Source of the DNA: JABDBK01 sp964533645
GTDB taxonomy: Bacteria; Pseudomonadota; Gammaproteobacteria; DSM-16500
Length of the DNA: 52,261 nucleotides
Assembly (NCBI GenBank): GCA_964533645.1
Contig: CAZHMQ010000002.1
Coordinates: 1 to 52,261 of the forward strand
Reading direction: 5' to 3'
Made by a program: the position numbers and the translations under genes. Positions 26,660-34,953 of this stretch are shown in pieces (position 1 is the first letter of the stretch; each line of letters begins with the position of its first letter). The notes under the pieces were generated by a model. That model made no database searches. It worked only from the letters and a program-made list of their open reading frames with translations, and had not been told where the DNA came from.

Positions 26660-26679
26660 GTGTAACAGTATTTCTACTA

Positions 26680-26988
26680 TTATTCCAACATTCCATAAAT
26701 CTTCAATTTCTTGCGCAATGTTCCGCGGCTTAAGCCTAACAATATTGCTGCTCGTGATTGATTACCTTTGGTGTATTCCATAACAGCTTCAAGTAAAGGA
26801 ACTTCAACTTCAGCTAATACCATTTCATAAAGATTGGTAGGGGCTTGGCCCTTCAATTGGGCGAAGTAGCTTTCAAGCGCTTGACGTACACTGTCATGCA
26901 ATGGTTGGTTTTTGTGTGCAACAATAAACGACGATTGGGAATTTTGGGTCGTTTCTGTTGTTTCTATCAAATTACTATTAATAGCCAT
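26680..26988 (-). CDS. fis: Fis nucleoid-associated DNA-binding protein
   Basis: Fis bends DNA and regulates rRNA operons, recombination and, in Legionella and Coxiella relatives, effector gene expression. The 102-residue product is family length. The N-terminal beta-hairpin region leads to the core helices QPLHDSVRQALESYF and NLYEMVLAEVEVPLLEAVM. The C-terminal helix-turn-helix is GNQSRAAILLGLSRGTLRKKL. The gene is downstream of prmA, on the same strand as accB-accC-prmA, and ends at a strong terminator. An 80-bp gap to prmA may contain its own promoter. Confidence 0.96.
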   Translation of the reverse strand: MAINSNLIETTETTQNSQSSFIVAHKNQPLHDSVRQALESYFAQLKGQAPTNLYEMVLAEVEVPLLEAVMEYTKGNQSRAAILLGLSRGTLRKKLKIYGMLE

Positions 26989-27068
26989 GTTCGTCTCTCA
27001 AAAATATATAAGCAAAAGGGGTTAATGTTTGTTCAAGTGAAGATTATACACTATTGTTCGTTGTTCGA

Positions 27069-27938
27069 TCAAATGTTGTTTGCACGAATTCCTACCAAAC
27101 TTACCCATTCCCCTTTGGAAACAGGATGTAGCATAATGTACCAGTTTTTATAAGCTTTGTTAATGCTCTCTATTTGATTGATTAATATACCCGAAAGTAA
27201 TATTTTGCCTCCTACACGTGTTAATGAAGCGAGTGTTGGGGCTAATGCTATTAAAGGCTGAGCAAGAATATTAGCAATCACCAAATCTGCTTTAATATCA
27301 GGGGTATTTTCCGGGAGAAAAGTAGTAAAAACAGTGGGATGGCATGCATTTTGTTCGCTGTTATGGATTGCAGCCTCCAATGCTTGAGGGTCATGATCAA
27401 TAGCAAAAACTTTTTTAGCGCCCAATTTGAGTGCTGCTATACCTAATATGCCAGAACCACAGCCATAATCTATAACTTGATATTCTGATGGTATATTTGC
27501 CTCTAACCACTCTAAACAAAGTGAAGTTGTGGGATGTGAGCCTGTGCCGAAGGCAAGTCCTGGATCAAGTATAAGATTGATAGCATTGGGTTCTGGTGGG
27601 GTTTGCCAGCTCGGACATACCCATAATTTTTGCCCAAATTTCATAGGGTTAAAGCTGTCAAGTGAGCGTCGGACCCAATCTTCGTCAGGAATATCGACCA
27701 TATGCATGGTCTGATCACCTAACTGCTTGATTAAAGGTGAAAGGTCTAATGTGTTGTCAAATAAGCCTATAACGATGGTTTTAGCCCACATGCGAGGTGT
27801 GGAGGGTGAAGGTTCAAAGATAGGATCATCTCCAGCATCTCGAAAAGTAACCGCATTTGCGCCAAAAGCAGATAATTGATCGCTGATTTCATCGGCTTTA
27901 TCAGCCGTGGTAGTAATATGGAGTTCTTTCCAGGGCAT
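27069..27938 (-). CDS. prmA: Ribosomal protein L11 methyltransferase
   Basis: PrmA trimethylates lysines and the N-terminus of ribosomal protein L11 using AdoMet. The ATG at 27938 (MPWKELHI) gives 289 residues, the usual length; the longer frame to 27959 runs into a hairpin before the gene. The N-terminal L11-recognition domain is followed by the linker LILDPGLAFGTGSHPTT and by the AdoMet motif VIDYGCGSGILGIAALKLGA. VIANILAQPLIALAP is the family motif IV region. It lies downstream of accC on the same strand. Confidence 0.95.
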   Translation of the reverse strand: MPWKELHITTTADKADEISDQLSAFGANAVTFRDAGDDPIFEPSPSTPRMWAKTIVIGLFDNTLDLSPLIKQLGDQTMHMVDIPDEDWVRRSLDSFNPMKFGQKLWVCPSWQTPPEPNAINLILDPGLAFGTGSHPTTSLCLEWLEANIPSEYQVIDYGCGSGILGIAALKLGAKKVFAIDHDPQALEAAIHNSEQNACHPTVFTTFLPENTPDIKADLVIANILAQPLIALAPTLASLTRVGGKILLSGILINQIESINKAYKNWYIMLHPVSKGEWVSLVGIRANNI

Positions 27939-27958
27939 GTAACTATTCCGGTTTTTCA

Positions 27959-27976
27959 CCCCCTTTCTTAAGGGGG
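27959..27976. promoter_or_regulatory. Hairpin in the accC-prmA junction
   Basis: CCCCCTT and AAGGGGG form a 7-bp stem with a four-base loop. No T-run follows on the - strand, the direction of the operon, so full termination is unlikely. It may lower prmA-fis expression relative to accBC or mark an RNA-processing site. Confidence 0.4.
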
Positions 27977-27986
27977 TTTATTGAGT

Positions 27987-29327
27987 TTATAAATTTAACC
28001 ACTGTTCTAAATAATGAATATTGACTATCCCTTTTTGGAAAGTATTTCCACGTAAAATATCTTGATGTAGCGGTAAATTGGTTTTAATGCCGTCGACGAC
28101 CATTTCTTCAAGCGCATTTCGCATGCGTGCGAGCGCTATTTCGCGATTGTCGCCATATGCAATAACTTTGGCAATCAAGGAATCGTAGAATGGAGGCACT
28201 TTATAGCCGCTATAAATATGGGAATCTAAGCGTATTCCTGGTCCGCCTGGTGCATGGAAATCACTAATGGTGCCTGGACTAGGTACAAACGAACGTGGAT
28301 CTTCGGCATTGATTCTGCATTCAATCGCATGACCTTTGATGGTTATGTCGGATTGCGACATGGAAAGTTTTTCGCCTGCGGCAATACGTAATTGTTCTTT
28401 GACAATATCGATGCCCGTAATCATTTCGGTAATAGGGTGCTCAACTTGGATACGAGTGTTCATTTCAATGAAGAAAAACTCATTATTTTCATAAAGAAAT
28501 TCAAACGTTCCTGCGCCACGATACTTCATGTCACGACATGCTTGAGCGCAACGTTCGCCTATCGCTTCACGTTGTTCGGGGGTGAGGCCGGGTGCGGGTG
28601 CTTCTTCGATAATTTTTTGGTGACGACGTTGAATAGAGCAATCGCGCTCGCCTAAATGCACGGCATTACCTTGGCCGTCGCCTATGACTTGAATTTCAAT
28701 ATGACGTGGAGTTTGTAGATATTTTTCCATGTACACTTTGTCGTTATTGAAAGCCGTACGTGCTTCGGTTTTTGTCATGGCAATGGCATTTAATAAATGC
28801 GATTCGGTATGTACTACACGCATGCCGCGTCCGCCACCACCACCAGCCGCTTTAATAATGACAGGATAACCAATGTCACGCGCCATGCGCATGGTAGCTG
28901 CATTGTCCTCATCAATAGGGTCATTCGATCCAGGGACACAAGGTATGCCTAACGATTTCATAGCTTGGATGGCAGCAACTTTGTCACCCATTTGACGTAT
29001 ACTGTCTGGTTTTGGTCCTATAAAAATAAAGCCGCTTTTCTCAACTTGTTCAGCAAAACTCGCATTTTCTGCTAAAAATCCATAACCTGGGTGGATAGCA
29101 ACAGCATCAGTGATTTCAGCCGCGCTGATGATGGCAGGTATACTTAAGTAGCTTTCTGCAGGAGCAGGTGGTCCAATACAAACCGATTCATCTGCTAAAC
29201 GCACATGCATGAGATCGCGATCAGCAGTAGAATGGACCGCTACGGTTTTGATGCCTAATTCTTTGCATGCGCGTAATATGCGTAGCGCAATTTCGCCGCG
29301 ATTTGCAATGACAACTTTATCTAGCAT
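27987..29327 (-). CDS. accC: Acetyl-CoA carboxylase, biotin carboxylase subunit
   Basis: AccC carboxylates the biotin on AccB using ATP and bicarbonate, the first half-reaction of malonyl-CoA synthesis. The 446-residue product is family length. It begins KVVIANRGEIALRILRAC, has the glycine-rich ATP-grasp loop AAGGGGGRGMRVV near residues 163-175, the ERDCSIQRRHQK segment, and the catalytic EMNTRIQVEHPITE block near 288-301. It lies 12 bp downstream of accB and the two are clearly one operon, as in most proteobacteria. Confidence 0.97.
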   Translation of the reverse strand: MLDKVVIANRGEIALRILRACKELGIKTVAVHSTADRDLMHVRLADESVCIGPPAPAESYLSIPAIISAAEITDAVAIHPGYGFLAENASFAEQVEKSGFIFIGPKPDSIRQMGDKVAAIQAMKSLGIPCVPGSNDPIDEDNAATMRMARDIGYPVIIKAAGGGGGRGMRVVHTESHLLNAIAMTKTEARTAFNNDKVYMEKYLQTPRHIEIQVIGDGQGNAVHLGERDCSIQRRHQKIIEEAPAPGLTPEQREAIGERCAQACRDMKYRGAGTFEFLYENNEFFFIEMNTRIQVEHPITEMITGIDIVKEQLRIAAGEKLSMSQSDITIKGHAIECRINAEDPRSFVPSPGTISDFHAPGGPGIRLDSHIYSGYKVPPFYDSLIAKVIAYGDNREIALARMRNALEEMVVDGIKTNLPLHQDILRGNTFQKGIVNIHYLEQWLNL

Positions 29328-29339
29328 AATGTTTTCCTG

Positions 29340-29798
29340 TTATTCAATCACAAATAAGGGTTGATTAAATTCAACAGGAGCACCGCTATCAACTAGGATG
29401 GACGTAATAGTGCCAGATTTATCAGCTTCAATTTGATTGAACATTTTCATAGCTTCAATTAAGCACAACACATCACCAGCTTTTACCGTTTGTCCAACCG
29501 CCACAAACACTTTAGCGCCAGGGGATGGAGCAAGATAAACGGTTCCAACCATAGGTGCTTTAACGGTGTGCTTATTCAAAAGTGGATTGATCGCTGCAGG
29601 CGCTTCTGCGGTTGATGTTTTTGCTTCAGAAATCACGTGGGTTGCGATCGGGGCGGGTGCTGTATAGATAGGTGATGTAGGAACGACGCGGCTTTCGCGA
29701 CTAATACGCACGGATTCTTCGCCTTCGCGGATTTCAATTTCAGCGATGCCAGTTTCTTGGATAAGTTCGATGAGTTTGCGGATTTTTCGAAGATCCAT
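29340..29798 (-). CDS. accB: Biotin carboxyl carrier protein of acetyl-CoA carboxylase
   Basis: AccB carries the biotin that shuttles carboxyl groups between AccC and the carboxyltransferase. The ATG at 29798 (MDLRKIRKLIE) is preferred over a TTG at 29807 because GGAG lies at a usable distance only for the ATG; this gives 152 residues. An N-terminal helical region is followed by an alanine- and proline-rich linker (about 40-75) and the C-terminal biotinyl domain. Lys118 in EAMKMFN is the biotinylation site. The 150-bp upstream spacer has a short inverted TTAGAC/GTCTA motif but no clear promoter. Confidence 0.96.
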   Translation of the reverse strand: MDLRKIRKLIELIQETGIAEIEIREGEESVRISRESRVVPTSPIYTAPAPIATHVISEAKTSTAEAPAAINPLLNKHTVKAPMVGTVYLAPSPGAKVFVAVGQTVKAGDVLCLIEAMKMFNQIEADKSGTITSILVDSGAPVEFNQPLFVIE

Positions 29799-29951
29799 AC
29801 TATTCAATGCTCCTTCGTTTCAATAAGATTGGGTAGTGTGTCATAAGTTTAAAACAAGATGGGCATTCTGCACGATCTTAGACGTTTTGTCTAGATCTAA
29901 GAAGATCCCAGCATGTTAGTAACAGTTAATAAGGAATCATGACAGGAGAAG

Positions 29952-30611
29952 TTAGCCAGCAAGCTGTTTCTTTTTGTACTTTCTCCGCACAACCTCAAAT
30001 AGTGCCGGTGTGACAGATAGTATAATTATAGCTATGATTACTAAGGAAAAATTTTCTTTAACGATAGGAATATTACCAAACAAATAACTTCCATATACTA
30101 AGGTTCCTATCCATAAAAAAGCGCCTATGACGCTATAGACAAAGAATTGTCGGTAAGTCATATAGCCTATTCCTGCCACAAAGGGTGCAAAGGTACGAAA
30201 AATAGGCATAAACCGCGCAATAATAATAGCTTTTCCACCATAACGCTCAAAAAATGCATGAGTTTTTTCAATATTTGTTGGGTTAAAAAGTAAGGAGCGT
30301 TTAGAGCGAAAGATAATGGGACCTAATGATTTGCCTATAAAATAGTTGAGCCCATTGCCTGCAATAGAAGCTGTTGTTAATAATAAGAATAAAATATGGA
30401 TATTTAGCACATCCCCTAAGCTTGCGGTCAACGCTCCTGCTGCAAAAAGAAGTGAGTCTCCGGGTAAGATGGCAGTAAAAATAATGCCAGTTTCGCAAAA
30501 AATAATAATAAACAATAAGATATAAGTCCATTGTCCATATTGAGTCACAAAAGCGATTAAGTGTTTATCGAGGTGTAAGATGAAATCTAACAAAAAGTGG
30601 ATTATTTCCAT
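29952..30611 (-). CDS. DedA-family membrane protein
   Basis: DedA proteins are inner-membrane proteins thought to move or flip lipid carriers such as undecaprenyl phosphate, and they affect envelope integrity. The 219-residue product has the family pattern: a first hydrophobic segment, then ETGIIFTAILPGDSLLFAAGALTA with the conserved PGDS turn, a re-entrant region, GGKAIIIARFMPIFRTFAPFVAGIGYM with the family arginine and glycine residues, and two C-terminal helices before a lysine-rich tail. It sits 13 bp downstream of rsmJ and reads in the same direction. The precise substrate cannot be read from sequence. Confidence 0.88.
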   Translation of the reverse strand: MEIIHFLLDFILHLDKHLIAFVTQYGQWTYILLFIIIFCETGIIFTAILPGDSLLFAAGALTASLGDVLNIHILFLLLTTASIAGNGLNYFIGKSLGPIIFRSKRSLLFNPTNIEKTHAFFERYGGKAIIIARFMPIFRTFAPFVAGIGYMTYRQFFVYSVIGAFLWIGTLVYGSYLFGNIPIVKENFSLVIIAIIILSVTPALFEVVRRKYKKKQLAG

Positions 30612-30624
30612 GCGTCTTATATTC

Positions 30625-31389
30625 TCATTTTAAGTAAATATCAAATCGACAGCTGCTACCGGTTAATGAAAAAGAGGGAGCGCGTGATGCTTTTAAATAA
30701 TTAGAAAGCCTGGGTCTTTTTACCACAACCCGTTTAGTGGCACAAGCTAAAGCAGTAGAAAGTAAGCTATCGGCATCTTGATCATCACCTACAATATCAT
30801 GAAAGATAAGCATTTCTTTTTTTGGAAGGGCTGATTTTTTCTTCTCTGGGAACATGGGATCGAGATAAATAATGTCGGGTTTATCTTGGTCTTTTAACTG
30901 GTTAAGCCATATAATAGCGTCGGTTTGCGCAGTTTGTAATCGTTTTGTGGTATCATGCAGGCGAGAATTTTGTGCGGCTCGTTTAATACCGTCATGGATT
31001 AGCGTATAGATAATGGGTGAACGTTCTAGTAAGGTTAGGTCAAAGCCTAGTGCTGCAATAATAAAACTATCACGTGCTAAACCTCCTGTTGCATCCACGA
31101 TGCGAGGACGGGTTTGACTTTTTAAACCGAGAGCTCGTGCAAGCGCTTCTTTTTTGATGGAAAGCTGTTCCAGGCGTTGTCGCCATGTGTTGGTAAGAAA
31201 ATCAACATAAACGGCTTGTAATCGAGAGGCTTGTTTTTGTAAGCCAATATAATTAGGTGTAACCAGCAGTAAATAGGCATACTGCTCCTCAGGATGAGTT
31301 AATAACGGCACAGATAAATGATGAGCGAGAGCTCGGGCAGAGGGCTCCATTTCTGGTGTAGTTGGGTAGATAGCTATATGTGCTGGCAT
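30625..31389 (-). CDS. rsmJ: 16S rRNA (guanine1516-N2)-methyltransferase
   Basis: RsmJ methylates G1516 of 16S rRNA. The ATG at 31389 (MPAHIAIYPTTPE) gives 254 residues; the longer frame would run into the hemB promoter region. The AdoMet-binding motif is DATGGLARDSFIIAALGFDLT, preceded by the ARALGLKSQTRPRIV segment. The catalytic-region motif IIYLDPMFPEKKKSALPKKE is characteristic of this family. It is divergent from hemB, with 65 bp between the two starts. Confidence 0.92.
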   Translation of the reverse strand: MPAHIAIYPTTPEMEPSARALAHHLSVPLLTHPEEQYAYLLLVTPNYIGLQKQASRLQAVYVDFLTNTWRQRLEQLSIKKEALARALGLKSQTRPRIVDATGGLARDSFIIAALGFDLTLLERSPIIYTLIHDGIKRAAQNSRLHDTTKRLQTAQTDAIIWLNQLKDQDKPDIIYLDPMFPEKKKSALPKKEMLIFHDIVGDDQDADSLLSTALACATKRVVVKRPRLSNYLKASRAPSFSLTGSSCRFDIYLK

Positions 31390-31401
31390 CAAAGGATTTT
31401 T

Positions 31402-31430
31402 TTCACGAATATTAATTTGCATAGTATAAT
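31402..31430 (+). promoter_or_regulatory. Candidate sigma-70 promoter of hemB
   Basis: TTCACG (31402-31407) and a perfect TATAAT (31425-31430) are 17 bp apart and end 24 bp before the hemB ATG, in the divergent rsmJ-hemB spacer. Motif evidence only. Confidence 0.5.
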
Positions 31431-31454
31431 ACAAACTCACCGTTTTGGGTCATA

Positions 31455-32462
31455 ATGATGACAATTAAAATGAATCGTCGATTTCCACAAACCCGTTTGC
31501 GACGTATGAGGCAAGCCCCATTTTCTCGTCGTTTGATGGCAGAAACTAAGCTTACTGTCGATGATTTAATTTATCCTATGTTTATTTTAGAAGGACAAAA
31601 TCGCCTAGAGCCTGTGTTATCCATGCCGGGTATAGCAAGAATGAGCGTCGATTTGTTGTTACAAGAAGCTGAAGAATTAGTTAATTTAAACATTCCCGCG
31701 ATTGCTTTATTTCCAGTCATAGATAATAGTAAAAAATCATTACTCGCTGAAGAGTCCTATAATGATGAAGGTTTAATCCAAGACGCCGTTCGTCAATTGA
31801 AACAAGCCTATCCTGAGTTAGGTGTGATCACTGATGTTGCACTAGATCCTTATACTTCGCATGGCCAGGACGGCATCATTGATGATAAAGGTTATGTCTT
31901 AAATGATGAAACGACAGCAATTCTTATTAAACAAGCACTTTCTCATGCAAAAGCCGGAGCAGATATTGTTGCACCTTCCGATATGATGGATGGACGTATA
32001 GGCGCTATTCGTGAAGCGCTCGAAGCAGCGCATTTTATTCATACGCGTATTCTTGCTTATTCGGCAAAATATGCTTCAAATTTTTATGGACCTTTTCGTG
32101 ATGCAGTAGGTTCTGCAGGTGCTCTCGGCCGCACAGATAAATATCAATATCAAATGGATCCATGTAATAAAGATGAGGCTTTGCATGAAGTTGCCATGGA
32201 TTTACAAGAAGGTGCTGATATTGTAATGATTAAGCCAGGCATGCCTTATTTAGATATTGTGCAGCAAACAAAAGAAAAATTACGCGCTCCCACCTTTGTT
32301 TATCAAGTCAGTGGTGAATATGCTATGTTGAAAGCTGCATCAGAACGCGGTTGGTTAGATGAAAAAGCGGTGGTCATGGAATCATTGATTGCAATAAAAC
32401 GTGCAGGAGCCGACGCTATTTTGACTTATTTTGCAAAGCAGGTGGCAAAATGGGTACAATAG
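31455..32462 (+). CDS. hemB: Delta-aminolevulinic acid dehydratase (porphobilinogen synthase)
   Basis: HemB condenses two aminolevulinate molecules to porphobilinogen, the second common step of tetrapyrrole synthesis after HemA (gene at 797). The 335-residue product carries both Schiff-base lysines: Lys205 in AYSAKYASNFYGPFRDA and Lys260 in VMIKPGMPYLD. The metal-site segment reads DVALDPYTSHGQDG, the aspartate type rather than the cysteine-rich zinc type, suggesting magnesium-dependent activity as in Pseudomonas. ATGs at 31455, 31458 and 31470 are all possible starts. Confidence 0.97.
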   Translation: MMTIKMNRRFPQTRLRRMRQAPFSRRLMAETKLTVDDLIYPMFILEGQNRLEPVLSMPGIARMSVDLLLQEAEELVNLNIPAIALFPVIDNSKKSLLAEESYNDEGLIQDAVRQLKQAYPELGVITDVALDPYTSHGQDGIIDDKGYVLNDETTAILIKQALSHAKAGADIVAPSDMMDGRIGAIREALEAAHFIHTRILAYSAKYASNFYGPFRDAVGSAGALGRTDKYQYQMDPCNKDEALHEVAMDLQEGADIVMIKPGMPYLDIVQQTKEKLRAPTFVYQVSGEYAMLKAASERGWLDEKAVVMESLIAIKRAGADAILTYFAKQVAKWVQ

Positions 32463-32552
32463 AGTTATTACGAAACCAGTATTTTGTTGTTTATCGAGGC
32501 GCGACGAGTAACAGCAAAAGACGAAGTTTTGATAGTCTTAGGGGTGTCAGTC

Positions 32553-33077
32553 ATGTTCAATGATATGGTCTTACCTTTTTTGACAGGTTTATGGGGACGG
32601 CGTTTATGTTGGGCTGCATTGGCTATAACGGGTTTATTATTTTTAACGACGCTTATTAAAACTCCTTTGACCTGGTATTCCGATAGTAAGTTGGCCGAGG
32701 CTCAAGTTGTCACGGATGTGCCTATTCAAAAAGTACAAAGTTCAGATTTGATTCAAAAGATACCCGAATGGCACTTGTTTGGTAATGCTGCTAGACCCGC
32801 AGATACATCTATTTTGCCTGTGACCAGTTTGCAATTGCGTTTGATAGGTGTGGTTCAAGCTGTACCTGATAACAAGTCGAGTGTGATTATTTCTGAGGCA
32901 AATCAAGCAGGAAAAGTTTATCTTGTGGGCGATAGGCTTCCGGTCGGAGTGAAGATTGATGCAATTACTGAGGATGGAGTTATACTAGAAAATGCTGGGC
33001 GCTTAGAAAAGCTGCCATTACAACGCGAGCCTATATCTTTTCAACGAATGCCTAATAAGTTATTGCGTGAGGATTAA
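32553..33077 (+). CDS. GspC-like type II secretion inner-membrane protein
   Basis: GspC links the inner-membrane platform to the GspD secretin in type II secretion. The ATG at 32553, with AGGGG 8 bp before it, gives 174 residues; a longer frame to 32484 lacks a ribosome site. A short cytoplasmic start is followed by a membrane helix (about residues 19-35). The homology region then begins around WHLFGNA and includes LPVTSLQLRLIGVVQA, VIISEANQAGKVYLVGDRLPVGVKI and the final strand pair before QREPISFQRM. There is no PDZ domain, as in some short GspC forms. No other type II genes are nearby. The assignment to GspC rather than PilP is the better fit but not certain. Confidence 0.7.
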   Translation: MFNDMVLPFLTGLWGRRLCWAALAITGLLFLTTLIKTPLTWYSDSKLAEAQVVTDVPIQKVQSSDLIQKIPEWHLFGNAARPADTSILPVTSLQLRLIGVVQAVPDNKSSVIISEANQAGKVYLVGDRLPVGVKIDAITEDGVILENAGRLEKLPLQREPISFQRMPNKLLRED

Positions 33078-34010
33078 ATGGTAAAGCGGGGTCGATTGAT
33101 ACTTATTATACTTTTTTCTAGCCTATTGCTGGCTTGCGCATCAGCTAGAATGGCAGAGGAAGTTCAATACGGCAAAGTCGCATTTGACTGCGGCAATTTC
33201 AAGCGGGCTTTTATACTCTTATTACCTTTGGCTGTGAAGTGTAGTCCTGAGGCGCAATATGCTGTCGGTTATATGTATTATTATGGTTTGGGTGTAGAAG
33301 CACATAAAGAATCCGGACTTTTTTGGATAAACCAAGCGGCTAAACAAATGTATAGGCCCGCCATTAAAGCGCTACAACTCATTGATAAAGACAAAGTCGC
33401 ATCGCGTGCGCCAGTGAGAAAATCCGCTAAACTACGTTATTCCGAAAGTATTTTATCCGAAAACTTAAAAGATCCTGAAATTCAAAAGAAGATAGCTTCT
33501 ATTAAAAAAGAAAATAAAATAGAGCAAGATCCTCTTCGCATGGCAGTCAAAGCGACGCCAGAGAATAAAGAAGATGAGGTATTGATGTCTTTAAAAGATG
33601 TTAAGCCGACCACCAAAAAACGCGAAGAAGCAACAAACATAGCGATGACGAAGTCTGAAGTGAAAAAGATTGAAAAAGAAAACAAAGAGCCTGTACAAAA
33701 AACAAAAGTTAAAGTTGCTTCTGCGAAGCCCTCTCAGGATGACAGTATCAAAAGCAAGAATAAGTTCACCTTGCAATTATTTGGTAGCTATAAATTAGAC
33801 GATGTTAAACAACTTCAGTCTCGTTTAAAATTACAAAATGCGACCTATTATGCCTTGACTCAGAATAAAGGACGTGATTGGTATGTGCTGACTTACGGCA
33901 AATATCCAGTACTTTCCTCAGCAAAACTAGCTAAAAATAAAATGCCGCAAAAAGCCCAAAAGCTTAATCCATGGGTTAGAAATACGGGTGAGTTGCGGTG
34001 GATAGGATAG
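33078..34010 (+). CDS. Lipoprotein with Sel1-like repeat and SPOR domain
   Basis: The 310-residue product has a lipoprotein signal with the lipobox LLLAC and lipidated Cys20. A Sel1/TPR-like helical segment follows at about 30-95 (AQYAVGYMYYYGLGV is the repeat hallmark). A lysine- and glutamate-rich low-complexity region spans about 110-225. A C-terminal SPOR domain covers about 230-310 (FTLQLFGSYKLDDVKQL to WYVLTYGKYP), which binds denuded peptidoglycan at division sites. It is therefore likely an envelope protein involved in septal or cell-wall processes. It abuts the gspC-like gene with no gap. A stretch at 33714-33745, in frame, resembles a dispersed repeat also seen at the end of pth. 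Confidence 0.75.
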   Translation: MVKRGRLILIILFSSLLLACASARMAEEVQYGKVAFDCGNFKRAFILLLPLAVKCSPEAQYAVGYMYYYGLGVEAHKESGLFWINQAAKQMYRPAIKALQLIDKDKVASRAPVRKSAKLRYSESILSENLKDPEIQKKIASIKKENKIEQDPLRMAVKATPENKEDEVLMSLKDVKPTTKKREEATNIAMTKSEVKKIEKENKEPVQKTKVKVASAKPSQDDSIKSKNKFTLQLFGSYKLDDVKQLQSRLKLQNATYYALTQNKGRDWYVLTYGKYPVLSSAKLAKNKMPQKAQKLNPWVRNTGELRWIG

Positions 34011-34014
34011 CATC

Positions 34015-34899
34015 ATGAAAATATCGGTCATCACTCCTTCGTTTAATCAGGGGTCCTTTATTGAAAAAACCATACAAAGTATTCTACAGCAAAATATTCA
34101 ACATTTAGAATATGTTGTGATGGATGGCGGAAGCCATGATGAAACAGTTTCTATTCTTGAAAAATATATCCATCATCTGAGCTATATTTCTGAGCCTGAT
34201 CATGGCCAAGCGCATGCCGTCAATAAAGGTTTGCGTCTTGCGGAAGGTGATATTATAGCTTGGCTCAATTCGGATGATATTTATTATCCTGATACGTTTA
34301 AAAAAGTGATAGATTATTTTGAAACACATAAAGAAGTTGATGTTATTTATGGTGATGCTTTTCATATCGATCAACATGATAAGGTCATAGAAACTTATCC
34401 TACTGAAGCTTGGGATATAGAGCGTCTAAAACAAACCTGTTTTCTTTCTCAACCAGCCGTTTTTTTTCGTCGTAAATTGATTGCTCAATATGGAATGCTA
34501 GATGAATCGCTGTCTTTTTGTATGGATTATGAATATTGGCTGCGTCTCGCATTAAAAGGCGTTTGTTTTGCCCATATTCCTGAAGTTTTTGCAGGTTCTC
34601 GTCTCTATCCTCAAACCAAGACGATGAGCTCTCCATTGAAAGCAACGGAAGAAGCACTTCATATGTTAAAAAAACATCTTGGATATGTGCCTACACAATG
34701 GTTAATTAATTTTGCAGTGTGTTCTGTGAAACATTCCACTTCATGGCGTTTTCCAGATCCGCGGTTTGTTGTGACTGCTTATGCAACGGCGTTGAAAAAA
34801 GCATTTCAGCTAAATGGTTTGGTGAGGGGAATAATCGCTTTTTTCATGCTGCCAGTTAGCCGTCTTCAAAAAGCCTATCAGCACCAATTAAAGGAATAA
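34015..34899 (+). CDS. GT2-family glycosyltransferase
   Basis: The 294-residue protein has a GT-A fold. It begins KISVITPSFNQGSFIEKTIQSI, has the DGGS nucleotide-sugar loop near 39-42, and the DxD-like NSDDIYY motif near residues 85-91. FCMDYEYWLRLA supplies the acceptor-side catalytic region. No membrane helix is evident except a weakly hydrophobic C-terminal stretch (FFMLPVSRL). It closely resembles the GT2 gene at 47895 on the opposite strand, so the two bracket most of the polysaccharide island. It starts 4 bp after the SPOR lipoprotein gene. Donor and acceptor are not deducible. Confidence 0.87.
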   Translation: MKISVITPSFNQGSFIEKTIQSILQQNIQHLEYVVMDGGSHDETVSILEKYIHHLSYISEPDHGQAHAVNKGLRLAEGDIIAWLNSDDIYYPDTFKKVIDYFETHKEVDVIYGDAFHIDQHDKVIETYPTEAWDIERLKQTCFLSQPAVFFRRKLIAQYGMLDESLSFCMDYEYWLRLALKGVCFAHIPEVFAGSRLYPQTKTMSSPLKATEEALHMLKKHLGYVPTQWLINFAVCSVKHSTSWRFPDPRFVVTAYATALKKAFQLNGLVRGIIAFFMLPVSRLQKAYQHQLKE

Positions 34900-34953
34900 T
34901 TCGATACATCACTTCATCCACGACAGGTTGTGTAGCTTCTTTTTATCGGTTGG

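Larger units (their letters stand above)
26340..26679. other. Repeat-dense spacer between dotU and fis
   Basis: This 340-bp gene-free stretch holds, in order, the dotU ribosome-binding site, the 184-bp palindrome, a GTAGGGTGGGCA-type repeat and the fis terminator. A dotU promoter must lie within or beside the palindrome, but I could not identify one with confidence. Confidence 0.7.
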
